A stretch of 42,259 nucleotides of DNA. Origin: Alsobacter ponti. Lineage in GTDB: Bacteria; Pseudomonadota; Alphaproteobacteria; Rhizobiales; Beijerinckiaceae. The stretch lies in NCBI RefSeq assembly GCF_024294805.1, contig NZ_JANCLU010000030.1, positions 1 through 42,259 on the forward strand, in the 5' to 3' direction. The position numbers and the translations under genes are program-made. Shown here one piece after another: positions 32,865 through 41,471 of the stretch (positions within the stretch are counted from its first letter, which is position 1; each line of letters opens with the position of its first letter). Below the pieces are notes generated by a model. The model did not search any database and was not told where the DNA came from. It saw only the letters and a program-made list of their open reading frames with translations.

Positions 32865-35003
32865 TCACACGCTGCCGACGGTGCGCAGCCGCGCGCGCGG
32901 ATGGATCTCGGCCTGCGAGAACACCGGCGTCTCCCGCCGGAAGCGCTCGATGATGGTGCGCGCGAAGGGCCGCACCGCGGCGGAGGTGACGAGCACCGGC
33001 ATCTCCCCCTGGCGCGCCGCGTCCTCGAAGCGGTCGCGCACCTGCGTCACGAAGTCGTGCAGGCGCGAGGGCGCCATGGCGAGGTGGCGCTCGTCGCCCT
33101 GGCCGAGGATCGACTCCGCGAAGATCGTCTCCCAGTGCGGCGAGAGGGTGATGATGGGCAGCTGGCCGCCCGGCGCGGTGTACTGCGCGCAGAGCTGGCG
33201 GGCGAGGCGCTGGCGCACGATCTCGGTGATGTCGCGCGTGTTGCGCGTCACGGCCACCGCCTCGGCGATGCCCTCCAGGATGGTGCCGAGATCCCGGATC
33301 GACACACGCTCGGCCAGCAGCGTCTGCAGCACGCGCTGGATGCCGGTCATGGCGATCTGCGAGGGCACGATATCCTTCACCAGCTCGGCGTGCTCCCTCG
33401 GCAGCTCGCGAATGAGCTTCTGCACCTCGACGTAGGACAGGAGCTCGCCGACATTCGCCTTGAGGATCTCGGTGAGGTGCGTGGAGACGACGGTGGCGGC
33501 GTCGACCACGGTGTAGCCGCGCAATTGGGCCTCCTCGCGCAGCGTGCCGTCGAGCCAGGTCGCCGGCAGGCCGAAGGTCGGCTCGATGGTGTGGTGGCCG
33601 GGCAGCTGGATCGCGCCGCCCTGCGGGTCGATGGCCATGAACTGACCGGGGAAGACCTGGCCCTGGCCGGCCTCGACCTCCTTCACCTTGATGACGTAGG
33701 CGTTGGCCTCGAGCTGGACGTTGTCGAGGATGCGCACCGAGGGCATCACGAAGCCCATCTCGCCGGCCAGCGTGCGCCGCAACGCCTTGATCTGCTCGGT
33801 CAGTCGGTCTGAGCCGTCATGGCTGTTGACCAGCGGCAGCAGTCCGTAGCCGATCTCGATCTTGAGGTCGTCGATGTGGAGGATTTCCGCCATCGTCTCC
33901 TCGCGCGGGCCTTCCGCTCCGGCGGCCGCACCCGCCGTCGCCCCGGCCGCGGTTGCGGCGGCGGCTTCGGCCTGGGTCTGGGAGAGGCGGCGCGCCATCC
34001 AGGCCGCGCCGCCGGCGAGGCCCAGGAATGGCAGCATCGGGATGCCGGGCAGCAGGCCGATCGCCGCCATCACCGCCGAGGCCATGGCGAGCGCCTTCGG
34101 CATGGTGGCGAGCTGGCGCGCGATGGCCTTGTCCGCCGAGCCCCTGACGCCGGCCTTGGAGACAAGCAGTCCGGCGGCGGTCGACACGATCAGCGCCGGG
34201 ATCTGGGTGACGAGGCCGTCGCCGACGGTAAGCAGCGTGTAGCTGCGCGCCGCGGCGGAGAAGGTGAGGCCCTGCTGGGCCACGCCGATGATGATGCCGC
34301 CCACCACGTTGATGAAGGTGATGAGCAGGCCCGCGATGGCGTCGCCGCGCACGAACTTCGACGCGCCGTCCATCGCGCCGAAGAAGCTCGATTCGTCCTC
34401 CAGCGCCTTGCGCCGCGCCTTGGCGATCTGCTCGTCGATGAGCCCGGCGTTGAGGTCGGCGTCGATGGCCATCTGCTTGCCGGGCATGGCGTCGAGCGTG
34501 AAGCGCGCCGCGACTTCGGCGATGCGCCCCGAGCCCTTGGTGATGACGACGAAGTTCACCACCAGCAGGATGAAGAACACCACCAGCCCGATGACGAAAT
34601 TGCCGCCCATCACGAAGCTGCCGAACGCCTCGATGACGTGGCCCGCCGCGCCCGGGCCGGTGTGGCCGTGCGCCAGGATCAGGCGGGTCGAGGCGAGATT
34701 CAGCGACAGGCGCAGCATCGTCGCGATGAGCAGCACGGTCGGGAACGAGGAGAACTCCAGCGGCTCGTCGATGAACAGCGACGTCATCAGGATGAGCACG
34801 GAGAGGATGATCGACAGCGCCAGGAACAGGTCGAGCAGGAACGACGGGAGCGGAACGATAAGCACCACGAGGATGCCCATGACCGCGACGGCGAGGCCGA
34901 TGTCGGAGCGTTGGAGCAGAACTGCGAGGCCGCCGATGGAGGGCATCGCGGCTGGCTTCCGGCCGACGGCGGATTGCCCCTGGGCGAGCGCAATGTCGCT
35001 CAT
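32865..35003 (-). CDS. flhA: Flagellar export gate protein FlhA
   Basis: A 712-residue integral membrane protein that forms the export gate ring of the flagellar type III system. The N-terminal half has eight membrane helices, with the FHIPEP-type loop DAMPGKQMAIDADLNAGLI. The C-terminal cytoplasmic half is the nonameric substrate/chaperone docking domain (EILHIDDLKIEIGYGLLPLV, GYTVVDAATVVSTHLTEIL). ATG 35003 (MSDIALAQG) is chosen; a later ATG at the PSIGGLAVLLQ segment is possible. It follows flbD on the same strand after 234 bases that hold an imperfect palindrome. Confidence 0.96.
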   Translation of the reverse strand: MSDIALAQGQSAVGRKPAAMPSIGGLAVLLQRSDIGLAVAVMGILVVLIVPLPSFLLDLFLALSIILSVLILMTSLFIDEPLEFSSFPTVLLIATMLRLSLNLASTRLILAHGHTGPGAAGHVIEAFGSFVMGGNFVIGLVVFFILLVVNFVVITKGSGRIAEVAARFTLDAMPGKQMAIDADLNAGLIDEQIAKARRKALEDESSFFGAMDGASKFVRGDAIAGLLITFINVVGGIIIGVAQQGLTFSAAARSYTLLTVGDGLVTQIPALIVSTAAGLLVSKAGVRGSADKAIARQLATMPKALAMASAVMAAIGLLPGIPMLPFLGLAGGAAWMARRLSQTQAEAAAATAAGATAGAAAGAEGPREETMAEILHIDDLKIEIGYGLLPLVNSHDGSDRLTEQIKALRRTLAGEMGFVMPSVRILDNVQLEANAYVIKVKEVEAGQGQVFPGQFMAIDPQGGAIQLPGHHTIEPTFGLPATWLDGTLREEAQLRGYTVVDAATVVSTHLTEILKANVGELLSYVEVQKLIRELPREHAELVKDIVPSQIAMTGIQRVLQTLLAERVSIRDLGTILEGIAEAVAVTRNTRDITEIVRQRLARQLCAQYTAPGGQLPIITLSPHWETIFAESILGQGDERHLAMAPSRLHDFVTQVRDRFEDAARQGEMPVLVTSAAVRPFARTIIERFRRETPVFSQAEIHPRARLRTVGSV

Positions 35004-35237
35004 TCTCGAAAAACCCCTGGCTGAAAAAGGCCGGCCGGAAACACCGGCGAGACAGTCTGAACTCGTGACTGCAATAGGCACAATCTGCCGGGCTTATGGT
35101 GAACGACCCGTTAACGCGGCAAGCTTCGCGCTAACAATTCGTTCACGCCGAAGGCGGCTTCGTGGCGGCGCGCCAAGAGGATGCGGGCGCCGCTCCCGAA
35201 GGGGAGGGCGCCCGCCGAAACGACACGGAAGGAACGC
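35004..35237 (-). promoter_or_regulatory. flhA upstream region with an imperfect palindrome
   Basis: GTTAACGCG (35110-35118) and CGCGCTAAC (35127-35135) form 9-base arms with one mismatch around eight bases, AT-rich at the ends. The TTAA is not spaced like a CtrA box. It may be an operator or a weak transcript-end structure between flbD and flhA. I saw no clear sigma-54 promoter. Confidence 0.35.
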
Positions 35238-36599
35238 TCAGAGGCTGGCGACGCGCGCGTCGCCAGGCGGCGGCACGGCCATGCCCTCCGCGCTGTACTC
35301 GTTGAGCTTGTTGCGCAGCGTGCGGATCGAGATGCCGAGGATCTTGGCCGCGTGCGTGCGGTTGCCGAGGCAGTGGTCCAGCGTGTCGAGGATCAGCCCG
35401 CGCTCGACCTCCGCGACGGTGCGTCCCACCAGCGCGCGGCCCACCATCTCGGCCGTCTCGGCGGCGCGCGACGCCTGGTCGCGGGCGGCCGGGGCGAGCG
35501 CCTCGCCCTCCGGCGTCATGATCGCGTCGACGCCGATCTCCGGGCCGGTGGCGAGCAGCACGGCGCGGTGCATGGTGTTCTCCAGCTCGCGCACATTGCC
35601 GCGCCAGGGGTTGGCCAGCAAAGCGCGCCGCGCGTCGGCCGAGATGGCGCGCGCCGGCACGCCGTTCAGCTCCGAATACTTCCGCACGAAATGGTTGGAG
35701 AGCTCGACGATGTCCTGCGTGCGCTCGCGCAGCGCCGGCACGCGCAGGTGCACGACGTTGAGCCGATAGAACAGGTCCTCGCGGAAGGCCCCGCGCCGCA
35801 CTTCCTCGGCGAGGTTGCGGTTGGAGGTGGCGATGACGCGGATGTCGACGGGAACCGGCTTGCCGCCGCCCACGCGATCGATGACGCGCTCCTGCAACGC
35901 GCGCAGCAGCTTGGCCTGCAGGCGCACGTCCATCTCGGAAATCTCGTCGAGCAGCAGCGTGCCGCCGGAGGCTTCCTCGAACTTGCCGATGCGCCGCGCC
36001 ACCGCGCCGGTGAACGCGCCCTTCTCGTGTCCGAACAGCTCGGATTCCAGCAGGTTGTCGGGAATGGCCGCGCAGTTGACCGACACGAACGGCTTGTCGC
36101 GGCGCGCGGAGCGCGCGTGGACGAAGCGGGCGATGACCTCCTTGCCGACGCCGCTCTCGCCCGTGACGAGGATCGAGGCGTCGGACCGCGCCACCTGCTC
36201 GGCGAGCCGCGCCACGCGCGCCATCGCCTCGTCGCGGAACACGAAGGCGCGCGCGTCGCGCGACACCGCTTCGAGCACCGCGGCGATCAGTTCGGGGTCC
36301 GGCGGCAGCGGGATGTATTCGCGCGCGCCGGCCTGGATGGCCTGCACGGCGGCGCGGGTGTCGGAACCGGTGCCGCAGGCGACGACGGGCGCGCGGATGC
36401 GCTCGGCCTCGAACTGCGCGACGAGGCCGCGAATATCGAGCAGCACGTCGACCATGACGAGGTCGGCGCCCTTGCCGCGCATGACGGCGAGCGCCTGCTC
36501 GACGGACTCGGCGTTGGTGACCGACGCGCCCCGGTCCATGGCGATGCGCGTGGCGACGGAGAGCTGGCCCTTGAGCGCGCCGACGATGAGAAGCCGCAT
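35238..36599 (-). CDS. flbD: Sigma-54 activator FlbD
   Basis: A 453-residue activator of sigma-54 flagellar promoters. The N-terminal receiver (1-115) lacks the acidic pair after strand 1 (LLIVGALKG) but keeps Asp51, as in Caulobacter FlbD, which is tuned by FliX rather than a classic kinase. The AAA+ domain has Walker A GESGVGKE (147-154), the sigma-54 contact loop GAFTGA (194-199) and Walker B LLLDEI (215-220). A Fis-type helix-turn-helix lies near residues 405-440 (NRTHAAKILGISIRTLRNKL). Its position inside the fliF-fliG-fliH-fliN-flbD-flhA order supports the name. Confidence 0.93.
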   Translation of the reverse strand: MRLLIVGALKGQLSVATRIAMDRGASVTNAESVEQALAVMRGKGADLVMVDVLLDIRGLVAQFEAERIRAPVVACGTGSDTRAAVQAIQAGAREYIPLPPDPELIAAVLEAVSRDARAFVFRDEAMARVARLAEQVARSDASILVTGESGVGKEVIARFVHARSARRDKPFVSVNCAAIPDNLLESELFGHEKGAFTGAVARRIGKFEEASGGTLLLDEISEMDVRLQAKLLRALQERVIDRVGGGKPVPVDIRVIATSNRNLAEEVRRGAFREDLFYRLNVVHLRVPALRERTQDIVELSNHFVRKYSELNGVPARAISADARRALLANPWRGNVRELENTMHRAVLLATGPEIGVDAIMTPEGEALAPAARDQASRAAETAEMVGRALVGRTVAEVERGLILDTLDHCLGNRTHAAKILGISIRTLRNKLNEYSAEGMAVPPPGDARVASL

Positions 36600-36616
36600 G
36601 GTTCCTGTCCTCCCTG

Positions 36617-36970
36617 TCAGCGATCGGCCTTGATGATCTCGGTCATGGTCACGCCCAGCCGCTCGTCGACGAGCACGACCTCGCCGCGCGCGACCAGACG
36701 GTCATTGACCATGATGTCGATCGCCTCGCCGACCTTGCGGTCCAGCTCCAGCACGGTGCCGGGACCGAGCTTGAGGAGTTCGCCGACTTCCAGCCTCGTG
36801 CGGCCGAGCACGGCCGACACGTTCACCGGCACGTCGAACACGTGTTCGAGGTCGTGCGCGCCCTTGGGGGTGAACGCCGCCTCGGCCGGAACGCCGGTCG
36901 ACTGGGCGAAGTCGAGGTCGAGGTCGCCGCCGCCCTTGAGGTGGGGAAGGGGAACGTCGTCGGCTGCCAT
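36617..36970 (-). CDS. fliN: Flagellar motor switch protein FliN
   Basis: A 117-residue protein of the C-ring. The SpoA/FliN C-terminal domain is clear: VFDVPVNVSAVLGRTRLEVG, LLKLGPGTVLELDRKVGEAI and DIMVNDRLVARGEVVLVDER. It binds FliM, FliG and FliH and takes part in switching and export. It lies two bases after fliH and 17 bases before flbD. Confidence 0.95.
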   Translation of the reverse strand: MAADDVPLPHLKGGGDLDLDFAQSTGVPAEAAFTPKGAHDLEHVFDVPVNVSAVLGRTRLEVGELLKLGPGTVLELDRKVGEAIDIMVNDRLVARGEVVLVDERLGVTMTEIIKADR

Positions 36971-36972
36971 GG

Positions 36973-37599
36973 TCAGGGCTCCCTGTGCGGCGTGGTGTCG
37001 GCGGGCGCGCGTCCGTGGCGCGCCAACGCCTCGTCGATCAGTCGATTCAGTTCGGTCCCGTCGCGGGCGACGCCCCCGTCGGCCCATTCGAAGCGGAAGT
37101 CGCCCGGGCCCATCGTGGGCTCGCCGAGAACGATGATCCGCCCCGCGAAGCCGCGTTCCGCCGCGAGCTTGCCGAGCTGCGTCTTGGCGGCGTCGATAAG
37201 GTCGTCGGGCACGCGCACCGCCACGTGCGGCACGCCGTTGAGCTCCCGGAAGCACTCGGCCGCCGCCGCCTGGAGCTGCGCCAGCGGCGCGTGCTCGATG
37301 GCCGCGCCCGCGAGCTTGCGGGCGAAGGCGATGGTGAGCGCGGCGGCGCGCGCCTCGAGGCGGTCGGTCTCCGCCGCGAGCCGCGCCAGAGCCTGCGCGG
37401 CGGCCTCGACGAGCCGTTCGAGGGCGACGGCGAGGCGATGCGCGTCGGCGCGCTCGGCCTCGGTCCGCCCGTCGGCGACGCCGCGCGCATAGCCCGACGC
37501 CTCGGCGGCGCGCAGCGCCTCCTCGTCGGCGCGGCGACCGCCCGGGCGGCGATCCTCGCTGAAATCCGCGCCGAAGTTGAATTTCCGCGCCTCGCTCAT
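36973..37599 (-). CDS. fliH: Flagellar assembly protein FliH
   Basis: A 208-residue, mostly helical, Ala/Arg-rich protein between fliG and fliN. It starts MSEARKFNFGADFSEDRR. The middle is coiled coil, and the C-terminal part (VAVRVPDDLIDAAKTQLGKL, IIVLGEPTMGPGDFRFEW) matches the FliH/YscL C-terminal domain. FliH binds and restrains the FliI ATPase and docks it to FliN. Its ATG overlaps the fliG stop in ATGA. Confidence 0.9.
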   Translation of the reverse strand: MSEARKFNFGADFSEDRRPGGRRADEEALRAAEASGYARGVADGRTEAERADAHRLAVALERLVEAAAQALARLAAETDRLEARAAALTIAFARKLAGAAIEHAPLAQLQAAAAECFRELNGVPHVAVRVPDDLIDAAKTQLGKLAAERGFAGRIIVLGEPTMGPGDFRFEWADGGVARDGTELNRLIDEALARHGRAPADTTPHREP

Positions 37600-38603
37600 T
37601 CCACCAGCACCGCGTCGTCGTCCTCGGTCTTGCGCAGGATGATGCGCCCATCGTCGGCCATCGCTTCCGCCATGGCGATGACGGTCTGCTGGGCCTTGTC
37701 AACGTCGCGCAGGCGTTGCGGCCCGAGCATGCTGATTTCGTCGAGCAGCATGGCGCGCGCGCGCTCCGACATGGTGCCGAGGACCGCCTCCTTCACGGGC
37801 GCGGCCGCGCCCTTCAGCGCCAAAGCGAGGTCCTGCGACTTCACCGCGCGGACGACGAGCTGGAGATCCTGCCGCGACAGTTTCGCGAGGTCGTCGAACA
37901 CGAACATCAGGGAGCGGATGCGCGCCGCCGCCTCGGCGTCGGCCTGGTGCATGGCGTTCATGACGCGCGCCTCGGTGCCGCTGTCGAACTGGTTGAAGAT
38001 GCGCGCCACCTTCTCAAAGGAATCGTGCTTCACCCGCGTCGCCAGCGCCGAGACGAAGTCGGAGCGCAGCGTCTGCTCCAGTCGCTGCAGCACCTCGCGG
38101 GGGATCGTGCCGAGCACCAGGACGCGGTGGACGACCTCGACCGCGACGGCGTCCGGCAGGTTGGCGAGCACGCGCGCGGCCTGGCTCTCATCGAGCTTCG
38201 TGAGGATCACGGCCGCCGTCTGGGGGTGCTCGTTCTTGAGATAGGTGGCGAGCGTCTGGTCGGGAACGTTGGAGAGCTTCTGCCAGATGTCGCGGCCGGC
38301 CGGGCCGCGAATCTCCTCCATGATCAGCTCGGCGCGGTCCTTCGGCATCAGCTGCAGCAGCAGCCGCTCGGTGCGCTCGTAGTCGCCCATCACGGCCGCG
38401 CTGCCGACGCGGGACGAGAAGTCCGTCAACAGATCCTCGACCGTCGCCGGATCGACGCTGCCGAGCCGGGCCATCGCCTCGGACACGATGCGGATCTCGT
38501 CGTCGTCGAGCTGCTCCCAGACCTCCTTGCCCTTCTCGTGGCCCAGCGTCAGCAGCAGCGTCGCCGCGCGCTCGGGGCCGGACATGCGCTTGAGCTGGCT
38601 CAT
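37596..38603 (-). CDS. fliG: Flagellar motor switch protein FliG
   Basis: A 335-residue rotor protein that sits on the FliF ring and meets the stator. Three FliG domains are visible: N-terminal (MSGPERAATLLLTLGHEKGK), middle (EHPQTAAVILTKLDESQAARVL, with the EHPQT motif) and C-terminal, with the charged torque helix (MFVFDDLAKLSRQDLQLVVR). It lies four bases after fliF. Confidence 0.96.
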   Translation of the reverse strand: MSQLKRMSGPERAATLLLTLGHEKGKEVWEQLDDDEIRIVSEAMARLGSVDPATVEDLLTDFSSRVGSAAVMGDYERTERLLLQLMPKDRAELIMEEIRGPAGRDIWQKLSNVPDQTLATYLKNEHPQTAAVILTKLDESQAARVLANLPDAVAVEVVHRVLVLGTIPREVLQRLEQTLRSDFVSALATRVKHDSFEKVARIFNQFDSGTEARVMNAMHQADAEAAARIRSLMFVFDDLAKLSRQDLQLVVRAVKSQDLALALKGAAAPVKEAVLGTMSERARAMLLDEISMLGPQRLRDVDKAQQTVIAMAEAMADDGRIILRKTEDDDAVLVE

Positions 38604-38607
38604 CGCG

Positions 38608-40221
38608 TCACGCCCCCTCGTGGATCCACTGGCGGACGATGGTCGCCGTGGCGGTGGGGTTCTCGCGCACGATGTCGCCGATCTTCTCGATCGACTTCGC
38701 CTGCACCGCCCCGTTGACGCGGGCGATCTCCATCATCTTGCCGGTTTCCGACTCGGGCAGGGCGAGCGTGGGCGAAGGCCCGCCGAGCTGGTCCGGCGCG
38801 GCGCCGCCGGCGGCGAGGCGGTCGGCGCGTGCGGCGAGCGGCGCGAGAATGGTGCGCACCATCGGCCGGACGACCACGAGCACGACGATCAGCGTCAGGC
38901 CGGCGAGCACGACAAGCTCGATGGCGCGCATGATGTCGTCGCGCGTCGGCGCGAGGCTGGCGAGCAGGCCGCCCTCGGGCGCGCCCTCCACCGCGACTGG
39001 CGCCTCGGCGAAGCGCAGGTTGACGACCTCGACCTGGTCGCCGCGCTTGGCGTCGAAGCCCATCGAGGAGCGCACCAGGGCGGCGATGCGGTCCAGCTCC
39101 TGCTGCGGGCGCGGCTGGTACACCGTCTCGCCGCCATTGCCCTTGGCGTAGACGCCGTCGACGAGCACGGCCACCGAGAGCCGCTTGACGCGGCCGCCCT
39201 CGACGACCTCGGTGCGGGTCGTCTTCGAGATCTCGTAGTTGATGACTTCCTCGGTCTTGGCGGAGGCGTCGCGCGGGCCGCCCTGGGCCTGCGCCCCGTT
39301 CTGCGCGGCCGGCAGCTCGTTGCCCACCGTCACCTGGCCGCCGGCTTCCGTCGTCGCCTGGTTCTCGTTGCGCGACTGCGTGGAGCGGACGACGCGGCTT
39401 TCCGGGTCGAACGTCTCGGAGGTCTGCTGGACGCGGTTGGCGTCGAGCTCGGCGGCGACCTGGATGCGGGCGCGGCCCTGGCCGACCACGCTGGCGACGA
39501 GCTCCTCCACCTGCGCGCGCAGGCGACGCTCGTAGGCGACCTGCTTCTCGTCGAGGGCGATGGCGGCGCTGTCGCCCTGCGCGCCGTCGGCGAGAAGGCG
39601 GCCGCGCTCGTCGACGATGGAGATGCGGTCGGGCTTCAGCCCGTCGACGGCGGAGGCGACGAGGTGGCGGATGGCGCGCACCTGCCCGGCGTCGAGGTCG
39701 CCGGCGACCTTGAGCGCGATGGAGGCGCGCGGCGGCTCCCGGTCGCGCTCGAACAGGCGGCGTTCCGGCAGCACGAGATGGACGCGCGCCGACTGCACGC
39801 GGGACAGCGAGCGGATGGTGCGGGCCAGCTCGCCTTCCAGCGCGCGCAGCGCGTTGACGCCCTGCACGAAGCTGGTGGCGGAGAAGCTGTCGCCCTTGTC
39901 GAAAATCTCGTAGCCGACGCTGCCGCCGGCGGGCATGCCCTTGCCGGCGAGGTCCATGCGCAGGCGCGGAATGTCGGACTTCGGCGCGGCGATGGAGCGC
40001 CCGTCGTCGCGCAATTCGAATCGGACCGCGCGGGTCTCCAGCTCCCGGACGATGGCCGACGAATCCTCGGGCGCGAGGTCGCTGTAGAGCACCCCCATGG
40101 CGGGCTGGCTGACGCGCATCGCGACGAGCGCGAAAAAGCCGACGAGGGCGAGGGTGACGGCCCCCATCGCCGCGATCCGCGCCGGCCCCAGCTTCGTGAA
40201 GAGTTCGATGAGCCCGTTCAC
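38608..40221 (-). CDS. fliF: Flagellar MS-ring protein FliF
   Basis: A 537-residue protein that forms the MS ring in the inner membrane, the first structure built in the flagellum. A membrane helix lies at about 14-36. Ring-building motifs include GVLYSDLAPEDSSAIV and VGYEIFDKGDSFSATSFVQG. A second membrane helix lies near 430-452 (VVLAGLTLIVVLVVVRPMV), followed by a FliG-binding tail. The start is GTG 40221 with a weak GGGG upstream. A CtrA-box-like site lies 73 to 88 bases before it. Confidence 0.96.
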   Translation of the reverse strand: MNGLIELFTKLGPARIAAMGAVTLALVGFFALVAMRVSQPAMGVLYSDLAPEDSSAIVRELETRAVRFELRDDGRSIAAPKSDIPRLRMDLAGKGMPAGGSVGYEIFDKGDSFSATSFVQGVNALRALEGELARTIRSLSRVQSARVHLVLPERRLFERDREPPRASIALKVAGDLDAGQVRAIRHLVASAVDGLKPDRISIVDERGRLLADGAQGDSAAIALDEKQVAYERRLRAQVEELVASVVGQGRARIQVAAELDANRVQQTSETFDPESRVVRSTQSRNENQATTEAGGQVTVGNELPAAQNGAQAQGGPRDASAKTEEVINYEISKTTRTEVVEGGRVKRLSVAVLVDGVYAKGNGGETVYQPRPQQELDRIAALVRSSMGFDAKRGDQVEVVNLRFAEAPVAVEGAPEGGLLASLAPTRDDIMRAIELVVLAGLTLIVVLVVVRPMVRTILAPLAARADRLAAGGAAPDQLGGPSPTLALPESETGKMMEIARVNGAVQAKSIEKIGDIVRENPTATATIVRQWIHEGA

Positions 40222-40293
40222 TGCCCAACCCCAGCCCTGACGCTTCCGCCGCGAGTGCGCGGATCGCCGTAGGCAAGAATTGCCGGCCTTACG

Positions 40294-40309
40294 GTTAGCG
40301 AAGGGTTAA
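40294..40309 (-). promoter_or_regulatory. CtrA-box-like site before fliF
   Basis: On the minus strand TTAA-CCCTTCG-CTAAC, that is TTAA-N7-CTAA, one mismatch from the CtrA consensus TTAA-N7-TTAA. It lies between the sciP terminator and the fliF start, where a fliF operon promoter must be. In Caulobacter the fliF operon is CtrA controlled. Confidence 0.65.
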
Positions 40310-40337
40310 CGGTGCGGGCGCCGGGGCCCAAAAAGCG

Positions 40338-40366
40338 GAAAAGCGCCGGGATTTCCGGCGCTTTTC
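40338..40366. terminator. Bidirectional terminator between sciP and fliF
   Basis: GAAAAGCGCCGG (40338-40349) pairs perfectly over 12 bases with CCGGCGCTTTTC (40355-40366) around GATTT. T-rich ends appear on both strands. It separates the sciP transcript from the fliF operon. Confidence 0.9.
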
Positions 40367-40400
40367 AATTCCTGCGTGCGATTTTCGAAGCGTTTGCGCG

Positions 40401-40676
40401 TCAGTGGCGGTATTGCTGGATGCGCGTCGTGCGCAGGCCCGCGAGACCGTGCTGGTCGATCGAAGCCTGCCAGGAGAGGAATTCCTCGACGGTCAGCGTG
40501 TAGCGGCTGCAGGCCTCTTCCAGGCTCAGCAGGCCGCCGCGAACCGCGGCCACCACCTCCGCCTTGCGGCGGATCACCCACCGGCGCGTATCCGCGGGCG
40601 GAAGGTCGGCGATCGTCAGGGGACTGCCATCAGGGCCGATCACGTATTTCGCCCTTGGACGGTAGGGTTCGGTCAT
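40401..40676 (-). CDS. sciP: SciP, CtrA-antagonist (DUF1153)
   Basis: A 91-residue DUF1153 protein, nearly textbook: TEPYRPRAKYVIGPDGSPLT, then RRWVIRRKAEVVAAVRGGLL and a helix-turn-helix region SLEEACSRYTLTVEEFLSWQ, ending GLAGLRTTRIQQYRH. In Caulobacter SciP binds CtrA on DNA and blocks transcription of CtrA targets in G1. ATG 40676 is chosen because conserved sequence starts there; an ATG at 40721 is in frame but upstream residues are not conserved. It lies directly upstream of the fliF operon, insulated by a terminator, with a CtrA-box-like site before it. Confidence 0.94.
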   Translation of the reverse strand: MTEPYRPRAKYVIGPDGSPLTIADLPPADTRRWVIRRKAEVVAAVRGGLLSLEEACSRYTLTVEEFLSWQASIDQHGLAGLRTTRIQQYRH

Positions 40677-40733
40677 TTGTACGCTCACACACACTCTGCT
40701 GACCTTTATTGTCCCGACCATAAGAGGGCCCGC

Positions 40734-40748
40734 TTAAGAATTGCCTAA
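40734..40748 (-). promoter_or_regulatory. CtrA-box-like site before sciP
   Basis: On the plus strand TTAA-GAATTGC-CTAA; on the sciP strand TTAG-N7-TTAA, one mismatch from the CtrA consensus. It lies 58 to 72 bases upstream of ATG 40676. Control of sciP by CtrA would close the negative loop known in Caulobacter. Confidence 0.65.
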
Positions 40749-40791
40749 ACGGAATTGTCAAATTTGGCCCCTTCGCCAGCGATTGGCGCTT

Positions 40792-41460
40792 TTATATAGA
40801 GGGTTTGCGCATCGACTTGACGTTTTCAACCGGAACGCGGACCGATCCGATCGCCAGGAGGGGCGACGAACCTGTGAGGTCGACCGCGTCGACCGTCCCG
40901 ACGATCTCGGTGCTGACGTTGACGGCCGCCCCGGCGAGGTCGGACGCGGTCACCGACAGCGTGTAGTCCCCGACCGGCGCGGTCGCGCCGGAGCTCGTCC
41001 TGCCGTCCCAGACGAAGGACTGGCTGCCCGCCGCGAGGCTGCGCGTCTCGCTGTAGACCGTCGCGCCAGACGCGTCGCGCACCGCCAGGGTCGCCCGCGA
41101 CGCGGCCTTGGGCGCCGACAGGTTCCACTCGGCCCGTCCTCCGCTCAGCCTTGTGGTGGCCCCGTCGGCGCGGATCTCGGCCCCGACGAAGCCGAGCGCG
41201 TTGGTGGCCGTCGACGCCTTGGTGGCGGTGAGCAGCGAACCCAGCGTGTCGTTGGACTTGATCTGCTGCTCCACCGAGGCGAACTGCACGAGCTGCTGGG
41301 TGAACTCGTTGGTGTTCAGCGGCTCCAGCGGGTTCTGGTTCTTGAGCTGGGTGGTCAGCAGCAGCAGGAACTCGTCGAAATTATTGGCGAGCATCTTGCG
41401 GTCCGTGCCGGCGCTCGAGGCGGCGCTCGACGGGCTGCTGGCGGCGGCGGTGACGGCCAT
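40792..41460 (-). CDS. flgD: Flagellar hook assembly protein FlgD
   Basis: A 222-residue hook-cap protein, needed to polymerise FlgE on the rod tip. The N-terminal FlgD signature is FDEFLLLLTTQLKNQNPLEP, followed by FTQQLVQFASVEQQIKSN. The C-terminal part is a beta-rich FlgD Tudor/Ig-like region (SFVWDGRTSSGATAPVGDYT). It lies 11 bases after fliK on the same strand. A stem (CGCCA/TGGCG near 40774-40788) follows its stop, but with no U-run on this strand. Confidence 0.95.
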   Translation of the reverse strand: MAVTAAASSPSSAASSAGTDRKMLANNFDEFLLLLTTQLKNQNPLEPLNTNEFTQQLVQFASVEQQIKSNDTLGSLLTATKASTATNALGFVGAEIRADGATTRLSGGRAEWNLSAPKAASRATLAVRDASGATVYSETRSLAAGSQSFVWDGRTSSGATAPVGDYTLSVTASDLAGAAVNVSTEIVGTVDAVDLTGSSPLLAIGSVRVPVENVKSMRKPSI

Positions 41461-41471
41461 GGTCGCGTCTC

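Noticed and set aside
40774-40796. Terminator after flgD
   Set aside because: The CGCCA/TGGCG stem has its T-run only on the plus strand, while flgD is on the minus strand, so it is not an intrinsic terminator for flgD.
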